Assembly: GCF_001262505.1 (NCBI RefSeq)
Contig: NZ_KQ410739.1
Span: forward strand, 112,859-176,858
DNA length: 64,000 nt
Reading direction: 5' to 3'
Origin: Shinella sp. SUS2
GTDB taxonomy: Bacteria > Pseudomonadota > Alphaproteobacteria > Rhizobiales > Rhizobiaceae
Shown in pieces: positions 25,038-33,724 of this stretch. Below the pieces are notes generated by a model, which did not search any database, was not told the DNA's origin, and was given only the letters and a program-made list of their open reading frames with translations. The translations under genes were made by a program, and so were the position numbers. How positions within the stretch are numbered: the stretch's first letter is position 1; each line of letters opens with the position of its first letter.

Positions 25038-28000
25038 ATGATCGAAAGTACCTTTCAAGGAAGCCTTTTTACCAGCGATTTTCTGATGCAGTCGATTGTC
25101 AGCAATGCGGACTGGAAAAGCCTAAGCGACCACGATGTCGATGCATTGGCGGCGGATTTTGGTGCCGTTTTCTCATCCTTCCCGACCGGGCAAACGCCTA
25201 ACGAAACCCGAACTGAAGACGATTTGATCTGGCCAATTCTCCGGCGGCTGGGCTGGAGCCAAGCCATGCGCCAGCAAAACCTCACGGTCAAAGGGCGGGA
25301 TGATGTGCCGGATGGTCTGCTGTTTGCCGATGCGGCAATCAAGGCGCAAGCAGATCGATTTCCTGAAGAGTGGAGGCGCTACCAGTTCGGCCTTGCGATA
25401 GTCGAATCGAAGCGGTGGCGTCGGCCGCTTGACCGACAGTCTGGAAGGCGCGGTGAGGAACTTGCGCCTTCAACGCAGATGCTCCGCTACCTGCGCCGAG
25501 TCGATGATCTTACGACCGGCAGCTTGCGTTGGGGCATTCTCACGAACGGCGGCAAGTGGCGTCTTTATCATTCTGGTGCACGTTCGGTATCCGAACAGTT
25601 CTTTGAAGTTGACCTCGCCAGCGTGCTTGGAATTCCTGGGTACGGCGATGGCCTTTTCGCGCTGGATGATGACCAACGCCGCCATGCCCTTCGGGTCTTC
25701 GCTCTTGTGTTTCGAAGGGAGGCGTTTTTGCCTTCCGCGACGGACACACGGACGTTTCATGTTCGCGCTCTTGAAGAGGGTAGATTTTATGAGGAGCGTG
25801 TCGCTGCCGACCTGTCGAACCTCGTGTTCGACCATGTGTACCCTTTGTTAGCGCGTTCGCTTGCCGACCGGGCAGTCGATGCTCCGCTTCAAGACGTGCG
25901 AGAAGCGGCCTTGATCCTTCTCTACCGCCTGTTATTTATCCTCTATGCTGAAGACCGCAATCTGCTCCCTGTCAACGATCGGCGATACGACGACTATGGC
26001 CTGCGTGACCGTGTCCGCCTCGATGTAGGGGATCGTAAGGATAGCGGAGACACCTTCTCGACGACAGCGGCTCGTTACTGGTCCGTCCTCGATGATCTGT
26101 GCCGCGCCATTGACGAAGGTGACGTGTCAATCGGATTGCCGCCTTACAATGGTGGACTGTTCGACGCTGATCGTACTCCACTGCTTCGGCGGGTGCGGCT
26201 TTCCGATTCAGTTATGGCCGAGGTGATCGATAAGCTGTCTTTTGAACGCACCGACGGCGCGCGAAAGTACATCAATTATCGTGACCTCAGTGTGCAACAG
26301 CTCGGTTCAATCTACGAACGGCTACTCGAGCATGAGGTCGTCAGGGAAGGCGCGATCGTCGACATCCGACCAAACATTTTTGCTCGCAAGAGCTCGGGCA
26401 GCTACTACACGCCTGACGATCTAGTGAATCTCATCATCCGCGAAACACTGCAGCCGCTGATCGAGGCACGCCTCACCGCGTTTCGTGAGAAAGCCCAAGA
26501 ACTGGCGACCTCGGACCAGGACGAGGGGCGCAAGCTCGGTATCCTGAGACGGTTCGATCCGGCGGAGAAACTGCTCGATCTCAAAATCTGCGATCCGGCG
26601 ATGGGTTCAGGGCACTTTCTTGTGAGCCTTGTCGACTACATGGCCGACCAGGTAATTACCGCCATAGCCGAAACCGAAACGATGGTTGAGTGGGCAGACT
26701 ATATCTCCCCGCTAGCCGACCGGATCGAAGGCATCCGCAACACCATTCTCGGCAACGCGGAAGAGCGCAACTGGACGGTCGACCCCGAACAGCTCGATGA
26801 CCGTCACATTATCCGACGTATGATCCTCAAGCGTTGTGTTTACGGCGTTGACAAGAATCAGATGGCGGTCGAATTGGCCAAGGTCGCGCTTTGGCTGCAC
26901 AGCTTTACGGTCGGCGCCCCGCTATCGTTCCTCGACCACCATCTACGCTGTGGCGACAGTCTTTTCGGCTCTTGGGTGAAAACCGGCATCGAAAAGGCCA
27001 CGGCCTATGGTAGTCCGTTGCTGCTTCATGAACCGGTTAAAACGGCGCTTGGGTCCGCGGCCTCGATGCAGACCATCGAGGGCCTGCCGGATGCGGAGAT
27101 CGCAGAAGCGCACCGCTCGCAAGAAATCTTCGAAGGCGTACAGGTGATGACGGCGCCGCTTAACGCCTTCCTGTCGTTGCTCCATGCGATAGAATGGCAG
27201 GACCTGAAAGGGAAGAACAACGCGAAGGCAATCCAGGGCTTTTTCGACGGCTCCTTCGGGGACCCCTTTGAGATTGCACTTGGCAGACGCGAGCCGAAAG
27301 TCCGCGACGATCATGGCCGCCGTTTTGTCGAAATACTAGCCATTGCTCGCGAACTGATGGCGGAAGAGCGCTTCCTGAACTGGCAGGTCGCATTTCCGGG
27401 CGTATGGAGCGATTGGGAGGGTGACGGCCTCACTGGCGGCTTCGATGCGATCATTGGCAATCCGCCGTGGGATAAGATGAAGCTTCAGCAGGTCGAATGG
27501 TTTGCTGCCCGTCGACGTGAAATCGCTCTCGCGCAGCGGGCGGCTGACCGCAAGAGGATGATTGATGAATTGGAAGCCGCAGGCGATCCCCTAGCTATTG
27601 ATTTCCGGAAGGCGAGCGAGCGCGCCGGTGCGGCGACCCGCATGGCCCGGGCTGGCGGTGACTATCCTCTGCTGTCTGGGGGCGACATCAACATATATTC
27701 GCTCTTCGTTGAGCGGGCGATGGTGCTGGTCAAGCGTAATGGAATGGTCGGGCTGTTGACGCCATCCGGGATTGCGTCCGACAAAACTGCGTCTGTGTTT
27801 TTCAAAGGAGTCGCAACACAGGGAAGGCTCAAGGCGCTCTACGATTTTGAGAATGGTCGCCAGGGAATCAACAGCGCGCCCTTCTTTCCCGACGTGCATC
27901 GTAGTTTTAAATTCTGCGCCTTCGTGGCAAGTCCGTCTCCGACGGAGCTTCCCGCGACCTGCGCATTCTTTCTGCACGATGTCGCGCAACTCTCTGATCC

Positions 28001-29123
28001 CGATCGGCGTTTTTCTCTGACGGCTGACGATTTCTCCCGCGTCAATCCGAATACAGGCACGGCACCGATTTTCCGCTCGCTACGGGATGCAAAGCTTGCG
28101 AGTGCAATTTACGCGCACCTGCCAATTCTGATCGATCACTCCGGCAGCGAGCCGGCGAGAGCTTGGCCGGTCAAATATGCGACCATGTTCCATATGACAA
28201 ATGACTCGAAGCTGTTTCGAACATCTTCGGAGCTTCAAGAGCGGGAAGGTGCATATCCGGTTGGCGGCAATCAATATGGCAGCGCCTCCGGTCCATGGTT
28301 GCCGCTCTATGTCGGCCGCATGATCTATCAGTTTGACCACCGGGCAGCATCTGTCGAAGTGAACGAGGAGAATGTTCACAATGCGGCATTAAGCGGCGAT
28401 GTCACGCCTGAGCAGAAAGCAGACCCTGATTTCGTGCCGTTGCCGCACTTCTGGGTGCCCGGAAGCGAGGTCGATGTTCCGCTCGATTGGCTGATAGGTT
28501 TCCGCGACATCGCTCGTGCGACGGACGCCAGAACGGTAATCAGTGCGATTGTTCCCAAGGCTGGTTTCGGCAACAAGCTCCCACTGCTAATGCCGACGAA
28601 CGTAGACGAGTATCGGCGCGACGGCTCCTTGTACGTGGCAAATCTGAACGCTCTGGTTTTCGATTTTGTTGCCAGATCAAAAGTGCATAGCACCACACTC
28701 AACTGGTACATTGCGGAGCAACTCCCCGTAGTTCCCCCGCAGCGCTTCGATGATATTCGGTTTGGTTCAAGGAAGGCCGGCGAGATCGTTCGTGAAGCCG
28801 TGCTGGAATTGACGTACACCGCTAACGACATGGCGCCATTTGCGCGTGACATGGGATACCTCGACGCCGTCGGCGAGGTTCGGCCGCCATTCGTTTGGAA
28901 TGACGAACGAAGATTGAAACTGCGAGCCAAGCTCGACGCGATTTTCTTCCACCTCTATGGAATCACGCATCGCGACGATGTTCGCTACATCTACTCCACG
29001 TTCCCGATCCTTGAGCGGCAAGAGAAGGAGATCTATGGCGGGCGTTTCCGTTCCTGCGAACTGTGTCTCGCCTACATAAACGCCCTCGCCGCCGGCGACC
29101 CAGATGCCGACATTGCTCTATGA
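25038..29123 (+). CDS. Type IIG restriction-modification enzyme (Eco57I-like)
   Basis: A 1361-residue single-chain enzyme. The N-terminal domain has PD (P91-D92), E123-S-K125 in IVESKRW and Q147xxxY151, a PD-(D/E)XK nuclease. The central part is an N6-adenine methyltransferase with YYTP, motif I DPAMGSGHFL (from 519) and motif IV NPPW (808-811); the C-terminal ~450 residues would recognise DNA. It should cut unmodified DNA and methylate its own site. No BREX or DISARM partners are present. It converges on the RES/methylase operon, leaving 199 bases between the stops. Confidence 0.88.
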   Translation: MIESTFQGSLFTSDFLMQSIVSNADWKSLSDHDVDALAADFGAVFSSFPTGQTPNETRTEDDLIWPILRRLGWSQAMRQQNLTVKGRDDVPDGLLFADAAIKAQADRFPEEWRRYQFGLAIVESKRWRRPLDRQSGRRGEELAPSTQMLRYLRRVDDLTTGSLRWGILTNGGKWRLYHSGARSVSEQFFEVDLASVLGIPGYGDGLFALDDDQRRHALRVFALVFRREAFLPSATDTRTFHVRALEEGRFYEERVAADLSNLVFDHVYPLLARSLADRAVDAPLQDVREAALILLYRLLFILYAEDRNLLPVNDRRYDDYGLRDRVRLDVGDRKDSGDTFSTTAARYWSVLDDLCRAIDEGDVSIGLPPYNGGLFDADRTPLLRRVRLSDSVMAEVIDKLSFERTDGARKYINYRDLSVQQLGSIYERLLEHEVVREGAIVDIRPNIFARKSSGSYYTPDDLVNLIIRETLQPLIEARLTAFREKAQELATSDQDEGRKLGILRRFDPAEKLLDLKICDPAMGSGHFLVSLVDYMADQVITAIAETETMVEWADYISPLADRIEGIRNTILGNAEERNWTVDPEQLDDRHIIRRMILKRCVYGVDKNQMAVELAKVALWLHSFTVGAPLSFLDHHLRCGDSLFGSWVKTGIEKATAYGSPLLLHEPVKTALGSAASMQTIEGLPDAEIAEAHRSQEIFEGVQVMTAPLNAFLSLLHAIEWQDLKGKNNAKAIQGFFDGSFGDPFEIALGRREPKVRDDHGRRFVEILAIARELMAEERFLNWQVAFPGVWSDWEGDGLTGGFDAIIGNPPWDKMKLQQVEWFAARRREIALAQRAADRKRMIDELEAAGDPLAIDFRKASERAGAATRMARAGGDYPLLSGGDINIYSLFVERAMVLVKRNGMVGLLTPSGIASDKTASVFFKGVATQGRLKALYDFENGRQGINSAPFFPDVHRSFKFCAFVASPSPTELPATCAFFLHDVAQLSDPDRRFSLTADDFSRVNPNTGTAPIFRSLRDAKLASAIYAHLPILIDHSGSEPARAWPVKYATMFHMTNDSKLFRTSSELQEREGAYPVGGNQYGSASGPWLPLYVGRMIYQFDHRAASVEVNEENVHNAALSGDVTPEQKADPDFVPLPHFWVPGSEVDVPLDWLIGFRDIARATDARTVISAIVPKAGFGNKLPLLMPTNVDEYRRDGSLYVANLNALVFDFVARSKVHSTTLNWYIAEQLPVVPPQRFDDIRFGSRKAGEIVREAVLELTYTANDMAPFARDMGYLDAVGEVRPPFVWNDERRLKLRAKLDAIFFHLYGITHRDDVRYIYSTFPILERQEKEIYGGRFRSCELCLAYINALAAGDPDADIAL

Positions 29124-29322
29124 GAAGGCAAGATCTGGCCCCGCTGAGCCGCGCTGAGTGGCGAAGTGTTCAAGCGCACAGCTCGTTATGTTTGGTTTGT
29201 GCTGAATAGCCAAAAATGGGAATCACCGGTTGCGAACCCTGGCAACCGCTCGAACTGCCTTCTTGCCCTGGCTTGAGTTGCTGGTCGCCACCGCCGTCAT
29301 AGTTTCCTCGCCGTGGGTGCGG

Positions 29323-29901
29323 CTACAGAATGATCTCCGTGCTCAAGCTTTCGAGCGCTGACGGCAATTGAGGGACTGCCGCTAGTTCAGTGGATTTTCC
29401 GGCTGTCAGTTTCACCGAGACTGCGCGGTCAAATATGGCAATACAGTTCGCTCCTGTTAGGCGGGAGCGGTAAATGAAACCATCAAGCGTAGTATGGTCG
29501 TGGATGTGTTGGGCCAGAGCGCGTGAATCATCCCACCCTTTTGCAGAGGCGATGTCAGTCGTTACTCCCAGTTGAAAGCAACCGTCTGTTCGCAAATCTA
29601 TAAGTTGCAACGGTGAGATCGATGAAATCGAGGCAATGCAAGAATTCTCTAGTTCAGAACTGAACAGCAGCCTTGCCCCACCTCCTTCGAAGCGGTCCCT
29701 TATGATTGTTTCGGCTATGGCCGTCGCCAAAGAGCTCGCTGCGTAGAGCGTGTTGAAATTTCCATTAACACTGCTGAAGCGAGCCATGCCGGGACCTGTA
29801 CCCAACGGTGTCGCTTTGTGAGCAGCGGGAAATATGCGCGCGTAATTCTTTGGCTTAAATGCCTGTGTAATCTTAGTGAGTGCTGCCGGGTAGAGCTTCA
29901 T
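29323..29901 (-). CDS. RES-domain NAD-degrading toxin
   Basis: A 192-residue protein with the three RES signature residues in order: R41 in GMARFSS, E64 in LATAIAETIIRD, and S146 in GFIYRSRLTG. The intervening NTLYAASS is typical. RES toxins consume NAD+ and arrest growth, normally neutralised by an Xre/MbcA/ParS-domain antitoxin encoded just upstream. Here the gene starts four bases after the stop of the methylase whose C-terminus carries such a domain, and no Shine-Dalgarno is visible, implying translation coupled to the methylase. Confidence 0.85.
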   Translation of the reverse strand: MKLYPAALTKITQAFKPKNYARIFPAAHKATPLGTGPGMARFSSVNGNFNTLYAASSLATAIAETIIRDRFEGGGARLLFSSELENSCIASISSISPLQLIDLRTDGCFQLGVTTDIASAKGWDDSRALAQHIHDHTTLDGFIYRSRLTGANCIAIFDRAVSVKLTAGKSTELAAVPQLPSALESLSTEIIL

Positions 29902-29905
29902 TCAG

Positions 29906-32749
29906 TCAGCAAAAATCGCGCGCGACAAGAGAACGGAGCCTTTCGATTCCGCTTTGTCTGAGAATTTCGAGCGGCGTATGACCGTCCAAAAGGACATGCG
30001 GCTGTCGAAGCCATAGCCATGCGACGCGAGGATCGCCGACTGTCGATATGATCTCGTCCAGCCCCCCAAGTGGCTTATCGTGGTCGAATTGCTCTAGTGG
30101 ATAGCGCTTATTTCCTTCCTCATCGGAAATGGAGATGACCCGCTCCTGCCTGATCCAAGTGGTGAGCTCGCTTGGCTGTATAGAAGCCCGATTTTGCAAC
30201 TCGGCGGCAGATAGCGTCCTTCCTGCCCATTGATCTGTCGGTATCGAGCGTGCGATTGATCGGATTCCCTCGACAGCGTCCTCCGGTGAAAGCGGAACAC
30301 CCAGAACTTCTCCGGTGTCTTCTTCTACAGTTTTTTCATTCGAAAGAAGCGCGAGCAGTGAGGGCCCAATGTCTTTGCCAAGACGTTTTTGAGACCGACG
30401 ACGGCGCGTAGTGAGTCCTTTCAACGGCCGTTCACTGTCTCCCAAAGCCGCGTACAAATCCCGCTTCAGGTCATCGTTGAGCCCATAGGCTTCGATGGTG
30501 AGGGCATCGATCTCATCAAGGAGTGCGGTAAGCTGATCGGCGTTGCCTGCCTCCTGGCGTGCGGCAGCCGCATACGCCCGACTGAGATCGCCAATGCGCT
30601 CAGGAATGAAAGCAGGGATGGGCGCACGCTCTAACATACTAATTCGAAAACGCTTGTCGAAGGAATGCTCGGCCAGAAAAGCGTTTATAACTGGTCCATT
30701 GAGCAACGCGACAATCGCATCCAGATCAATGTCGCCTGCATCTTCATTCGGCCAAAAAGCGATGAACTGCTGTGAAGCTCGTCTGCCTTCCCGATCAACA
30801 GCAGCTGCCAAGCGCCAATAGCCCCGGCTCAAACGGCCTGCATTTGAAAGGATTTTCGGCGCGTCCCAATCATAGTTTCCGCCCGCTAGAAGAGCTTCTG
30901 ACCTGACGTCAAGAAAGCGGGGCGCATCAAGCACAAACTGGTCGAGCGCACTGCTGTCCATATAGCCAGGCACCCGTCCAGGGCCGGAGTGATCGAAAAC
31001 ACGAATAGTCTTCTTCTGTCCCCCGTGCCAGCGCAGCCCCCAATGGCCGCGGACCAGCTTTCCCAAGGTGGGCAGGTCAGCAAGTGCGGACCAGACGTGA
31101 TGGAGTGGCGGCGACCAAAGTGTCCCACTCCGCGACGAATCCGATGTACGAAGTTCTTCCGTAGTATGGGAGGCGGTGCGGTCGACAGCGAAACTCCGCT
31201 TGTCCGCATCATAAACAGCGCTGGAACGGATACGTTGTGTTTCTCCAGACTGCCGGAGTTCGCGCGCAATAAGAAGTGCCGTATCGAGTTGTAATACGTT
31301 GAATACGCCATCAGGTAACGAGACCAACTCAATGTCACGATAGAGTTGCTCAACCTGCCGCCGCTGGCTGCGATATCGGCGGTCGACCAATAGTGTGTTT
31401 GGCACCACAAAACCAAGCATCTTTGGCCGCGTCTGCAGCGCTGTCTCTAGCGCAAAGACCGCTTTCGACCCATCTATCGCGCTTGCATCGGGATAGTTGT
31501 AACGTTCCGGCGAAGTAAAAGCTTCAAAAGGCGGGTTACACAAAATGACATCGGCGCCTTCGAGGCGTTGCGCGAGTGTCCCCTTCTTGAAAAGGTCGAC
31601 TTCCTCAATTTGCCATCCATTTGCGTTCGGGTAGTCCGCAAGAATCAAGGACAATTTTGCCACTTCGCAGGCAAAGGGATCGGTCTCAGCACCACCGATG
31701 TGCTGAATCAGAAGATCGTGACGCTGCTTGTCGGTCCAGTCATGCGGAAGGCCATCTCGCATTTGCCGCAGCGCTGAGCCCAGAAAAACGCCAGCACCAG
31801 CGAACGGTTCGTATACTTTTGGTGGGTTGACGCCATACTCCCATAGCCGGAAGCGATCGAGGATGTAGTCGGCGACATGTCGGGGCGTACTGTGCGTGCC
31901 AAACTGTGCTCGGGCCTGTGGCGTGACGAGCGTTGATTCATAGACGTAGGCTAAGTCGTCTGCGGAGATGTTCGCGACATTAAACCCGGTTCGGAACGCG
32001 GCCCATACGGGCTCCAATAAGGTTAGAGTGCTGGTTGGCCAGACCTGAGTGTCATTACCGAGCAGATAATAGTCACCCATCGCCAACAAGACATCGGCTA
32101 CATTGTCGGCATTCCATCGCTGCGCCCGTGCATTCTGTCTATCGGTCAGAATTTTTGCTGCGAGCAACCGAAAGACACCGCGGAAAAGAAGACGCATCGT
32201 ATTGCTGTTGGTGACATTCCGCACATCAGCCACAGCTTCACGGATTAGACGGTCGAGTTTGGTATGGATCTCGCCCTCAATTGCCGGGATCAAACCGATG
32301 TCAACGAAATCTAGTTGGTAAGCGGTATCGACGCGGCCGATCGATTTTGCCCGATGGATGACGTCCGGTGCCCAATCGTCGCGATGGTGGTAGAAAGTCT
32401 CAGGCAAACGATCGATCGGGAATCGATCGAGAAGTCGTGGGGACTGCTTCGCATAGACCTGCCAAGATGAGACGTTATCGCCTTCTATGACGAAAAACAG
32501 CGGGGCTCCGAGCGCGCGATGGCCCTCGACTAGGCCTTGCGCTCCGTCGGCTGCCCCCTCTGCGACAGCAAAGGCGGCAGATCGGTAGGAGGGGGGAGTT
32601 TGGGTGAACGCCACCAGCGGGACAGACTTGGTTCCACCCGACGATTTCCAGATGTCACTGTAAGCATAGTCACGACGAATTGCATCGTCACGATAGCCAA
32701 GCCTCGTCGTCTGCTCGACGACTATTTCTAGGACGCGATCAAGTATCAT
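29906..32749 (-). CDS. N6-adenine DNA methyltransferase fused to Xre/MbcA/ParS-type antitoxin domain
   Basis: A 947-residue protein. Residues 1-280 are an unassigned N-terminal region in which I see no intact PD-(D/E)XK motif. Then comes THSTPRHVADYIL, motif I EPFAGAGVFL (314-323) and motif IV NPPF (405-408) of an N6-adenine methylase, followed by a probable target-recognition part. The last ~104 residues (844-947) look unlike a methylase: an HTH-like segment (SIQPSELTTWIRQERVIS, RYPLEQFD) then DPRVAWLWLRQPH and LLDGHTPLEILRQSG, the DUF2384 toxin-binding pattern. It overlaps the HTH gene upstream (ATGA) and is followed four bases later by the RES toxin, the usual antitoxin-toxin order. Confidence 0.85.
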   Translation of the reverse strand: MILDRVLEIVVEQTTRLGYRDDAIRRDYAYSDIWKSSGGTKSVPLVAFTQTPPSYRSAAFAVAEGAADGAQGLVEGHRALGAPLFFVIEGDNVSSWQVYAKQSPRLLDRFPIDRLPETFYHHRDDWAPDVIHRAKSIGRVDTAYQLDFVDIGLIPAIEGEIHTKLDRLIREAVADVRNVTNSNTMRLLFRGVFRLLAAKILTDRQNARAQRWNADNVADVLLAMGDYYLLGNDTQVWPTSTLTLLEPVWAAFRTGFNVANISADDLAYVYESTLVTPQARAQFGTHSTPRHVADYILDRFRLWEYGVNPPKVYEPFAGAGVFLGSALRQMRDGLPHDWTDKQRHDLLIQHIGGAETDPFACEVAKLSLILADYPNANGWQIEEVDLFKKGTLAQRLEGADVILCNPPFEAFTSPERYNYPDASAIDGSKAVFALETALQTRPKMLGFVVPNTLLVDRRYRSQRRQVEQLYRDIELVSLPDGVFNVLQLDTALLIARELRQSGETQRIRSSAVYDADKRSFAVDRTASHTTEELRTSDSSRSGTLWSPPLHHVWSALADLPTLGKLVRGHWGLRWHGGQKKTIRVFDHSGPGRVPGYMDSSALDQFVLDAPRFLDVRSEALLAGGNYDWDAPKILSNAGRLSRGYWRLAAAVDREGRRASQQFIAFWPNEDAGDIDLDAIVALLNGPVINAFLAEHSFDKRFRISMLERAPIPAFIPERIGDLSRAYAAAARQEAGNADQLTALLDEIDALTIEAYGLNDDLKRDLYAALGDSERPLKGLTTRRRRSQKRLGKDIGPSLLALLSNEKTVEEDTGEVLGVPLSPEDAVEGIRSIARSIPTDQWAGRTLSAAELQNRASIQPSELTTWIRQERVISISDEEGNKRYPLEQFDHDKPLGGLDEIISTVGDPRVAWLWLRQPHVLLDGHTPLEILRQSGIERLRSLVARDFC

Positions 32750-33204
32750 GATCTAGCGCCCGCAACCATTGGCGGAAACGCTAAACTTTGCTGTGGGTTG
32801 CTTGCCGTCGCGAGGAGTCGTTCCCGAAGGCTGTCCACCAACGGCTGAAGCTGAATGACGATGGCAAGCCCGCAGGCGGGCAGTCGTTGATCGAGATCGA
32901 GTAGGACGACACGTCCATCGTCAACAATTAAAGCAAGGTGGGATCGCTCTAGCCGAATCCACGGGTAAGCACCGCAAACCTCAAATAACTCGCCTGCAAC
33001 GGAGGAGAAGCCGGAGACCGGCATTTGCAAGCTGGCGGTCGCAAATTGAACGACCGCCGTCGCGAGAAGATCGCCTGCACTGAAACATGCGGAGCGGCGA
33101 CCCTCAGCGTTTAGACTGGGCAGCGCCTGTCGATACGTGCGCCACTGCTGCTTGCTCAGGGAAAGCGCAGCCATAATCTGTCCGGGCGTGAAGAGTATGG
33201 ACAA
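32746..33204 (-). CDS. Small HTH-like protein, first gene of the methylase-RES operon
   Basis: A 152-residue protein starting at TTG with GGAG eight bases upstream. The N-terminus (FTPGQIMAALSLSKQQWRTYRQALPSL) resembles a winged-helix/MerR-type recognition region, followed by a helical and beta part (RLERSHLALIVDDGRVVLLDLDQRL). It overlaps the methylase start by four bases. Its promoter carries a dyad over the -10, so it may be the operon's autorepressor; it could instead be a structural partner of the methylase. Family not firmly recognised. Confidence 0.65.
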   Translation of the reverse strand: MSILFTPGQIMAALSLSKQQWRTYRQALPSLNAEGRRSACFSAGDLLATAVVQFATASLQMPVSGFSSVAGELFEVCGAYPWIRLERSHLALIVDDGRVVLLDLDQRLPACGLAIVIQLQPLVDSLRERLLATASNPQQSLAFPPMVAGARS

Positions 33205-33226
33205 GATCGCTCCATTGTGTTGCGTC

Positions 33227-33260
33227 CCAACACTATAAAATGTTGGAGATGCGATGTAAA
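33227..33260 (-). promoter_or_regulatory. Promoter and operator of the HTH-methylase-RES operon
   Basis: Reading the complement, TTTACA (33260-33255) and TATAGT (33237-33232) are 17 bp apart, a near-ideal sigma-70 promoter with a ~20-base leader to the TTG at 33204. The dyad CCAACA-N8-TGTTGG (33227-33246) lies over the -10 element, as expected for an autorepressed toxin-antitoxin or restriction operon. Confidence 0.7.
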
Positions 33261-33363
33261 CGGGGTTGGAGGACTCCTCAGTCGATCAGCCGCAAATCGC
33301 TGTGGCGGCTGAACCGCCCCGCGCATGCCGCAAGCGAGCTGGCAATCTCTGCATCGTGGTTAA

Positions 33364-33660
33364 GGCATCAAAGGCAATGCGTGACGGCATTCGCCAAGCC
33401 GGATTTCCCGATCATTGCCGAGTTTGTCGAGGATGAGGGTAGCGGGAAGTTCACGGAGTTCGGAAAGGCTGTCCAAGCGGCGCTTGATGGCGCGGCAATT
33501 TTGGCAACTGCCACGCGAGAGCCGATTGCCAATGGAAGGCCTTTTCGAGGTCGAGCCCCCGGCGGACTCCCACCCGCTTCTTACGGAGCAGGCGGGAGCG
33601 CCGAAAATTTTTGGAAGCCAATGAATATTGGAAGCGGAAACCTCCGATATGGTGAGGTAA
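33364..33660 (+). pseudogene. Serine-recombinase-like fragment (copy B), frameshifted
   Basis: A diverged direct copy of 24429-24814: HQRQCVTAFAKPDFPIIAEFVEDEGSG, FGKAVQAALDGAAILATATRE. The frame then breaks, since LFEVEPPADSH, matching LFEVEPPTG of copy A, is in another frame. With copy A it brackets the 25.0-33.3 kb restriction cassette in the same orientation. Confidence 0.55.
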
Positions 33661-33724
33661 GGTCCAAAACAGGCGCCAATACAATTAGTTAGAAGAGGGA
33701 AGAGGTACTGCGCGGCTGGGCGGC

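Noticed and set aside
29906..32749. Nuclease motif in the N-terminal part of the 947-residue methylase
   Set aside because: The best candidate (APLFFVIEGDNVSSWQVYAK region) lacks a convincing D...ExK set, so I do not call it a type IIG enzyme.
25038..33204. BREX or DISARM locus
   Set aside because: Large methylases are present but none of the required partners (PglZ-type phosphatase, BrxC-type ATPase, DISARM helicase) are encoded in the island.
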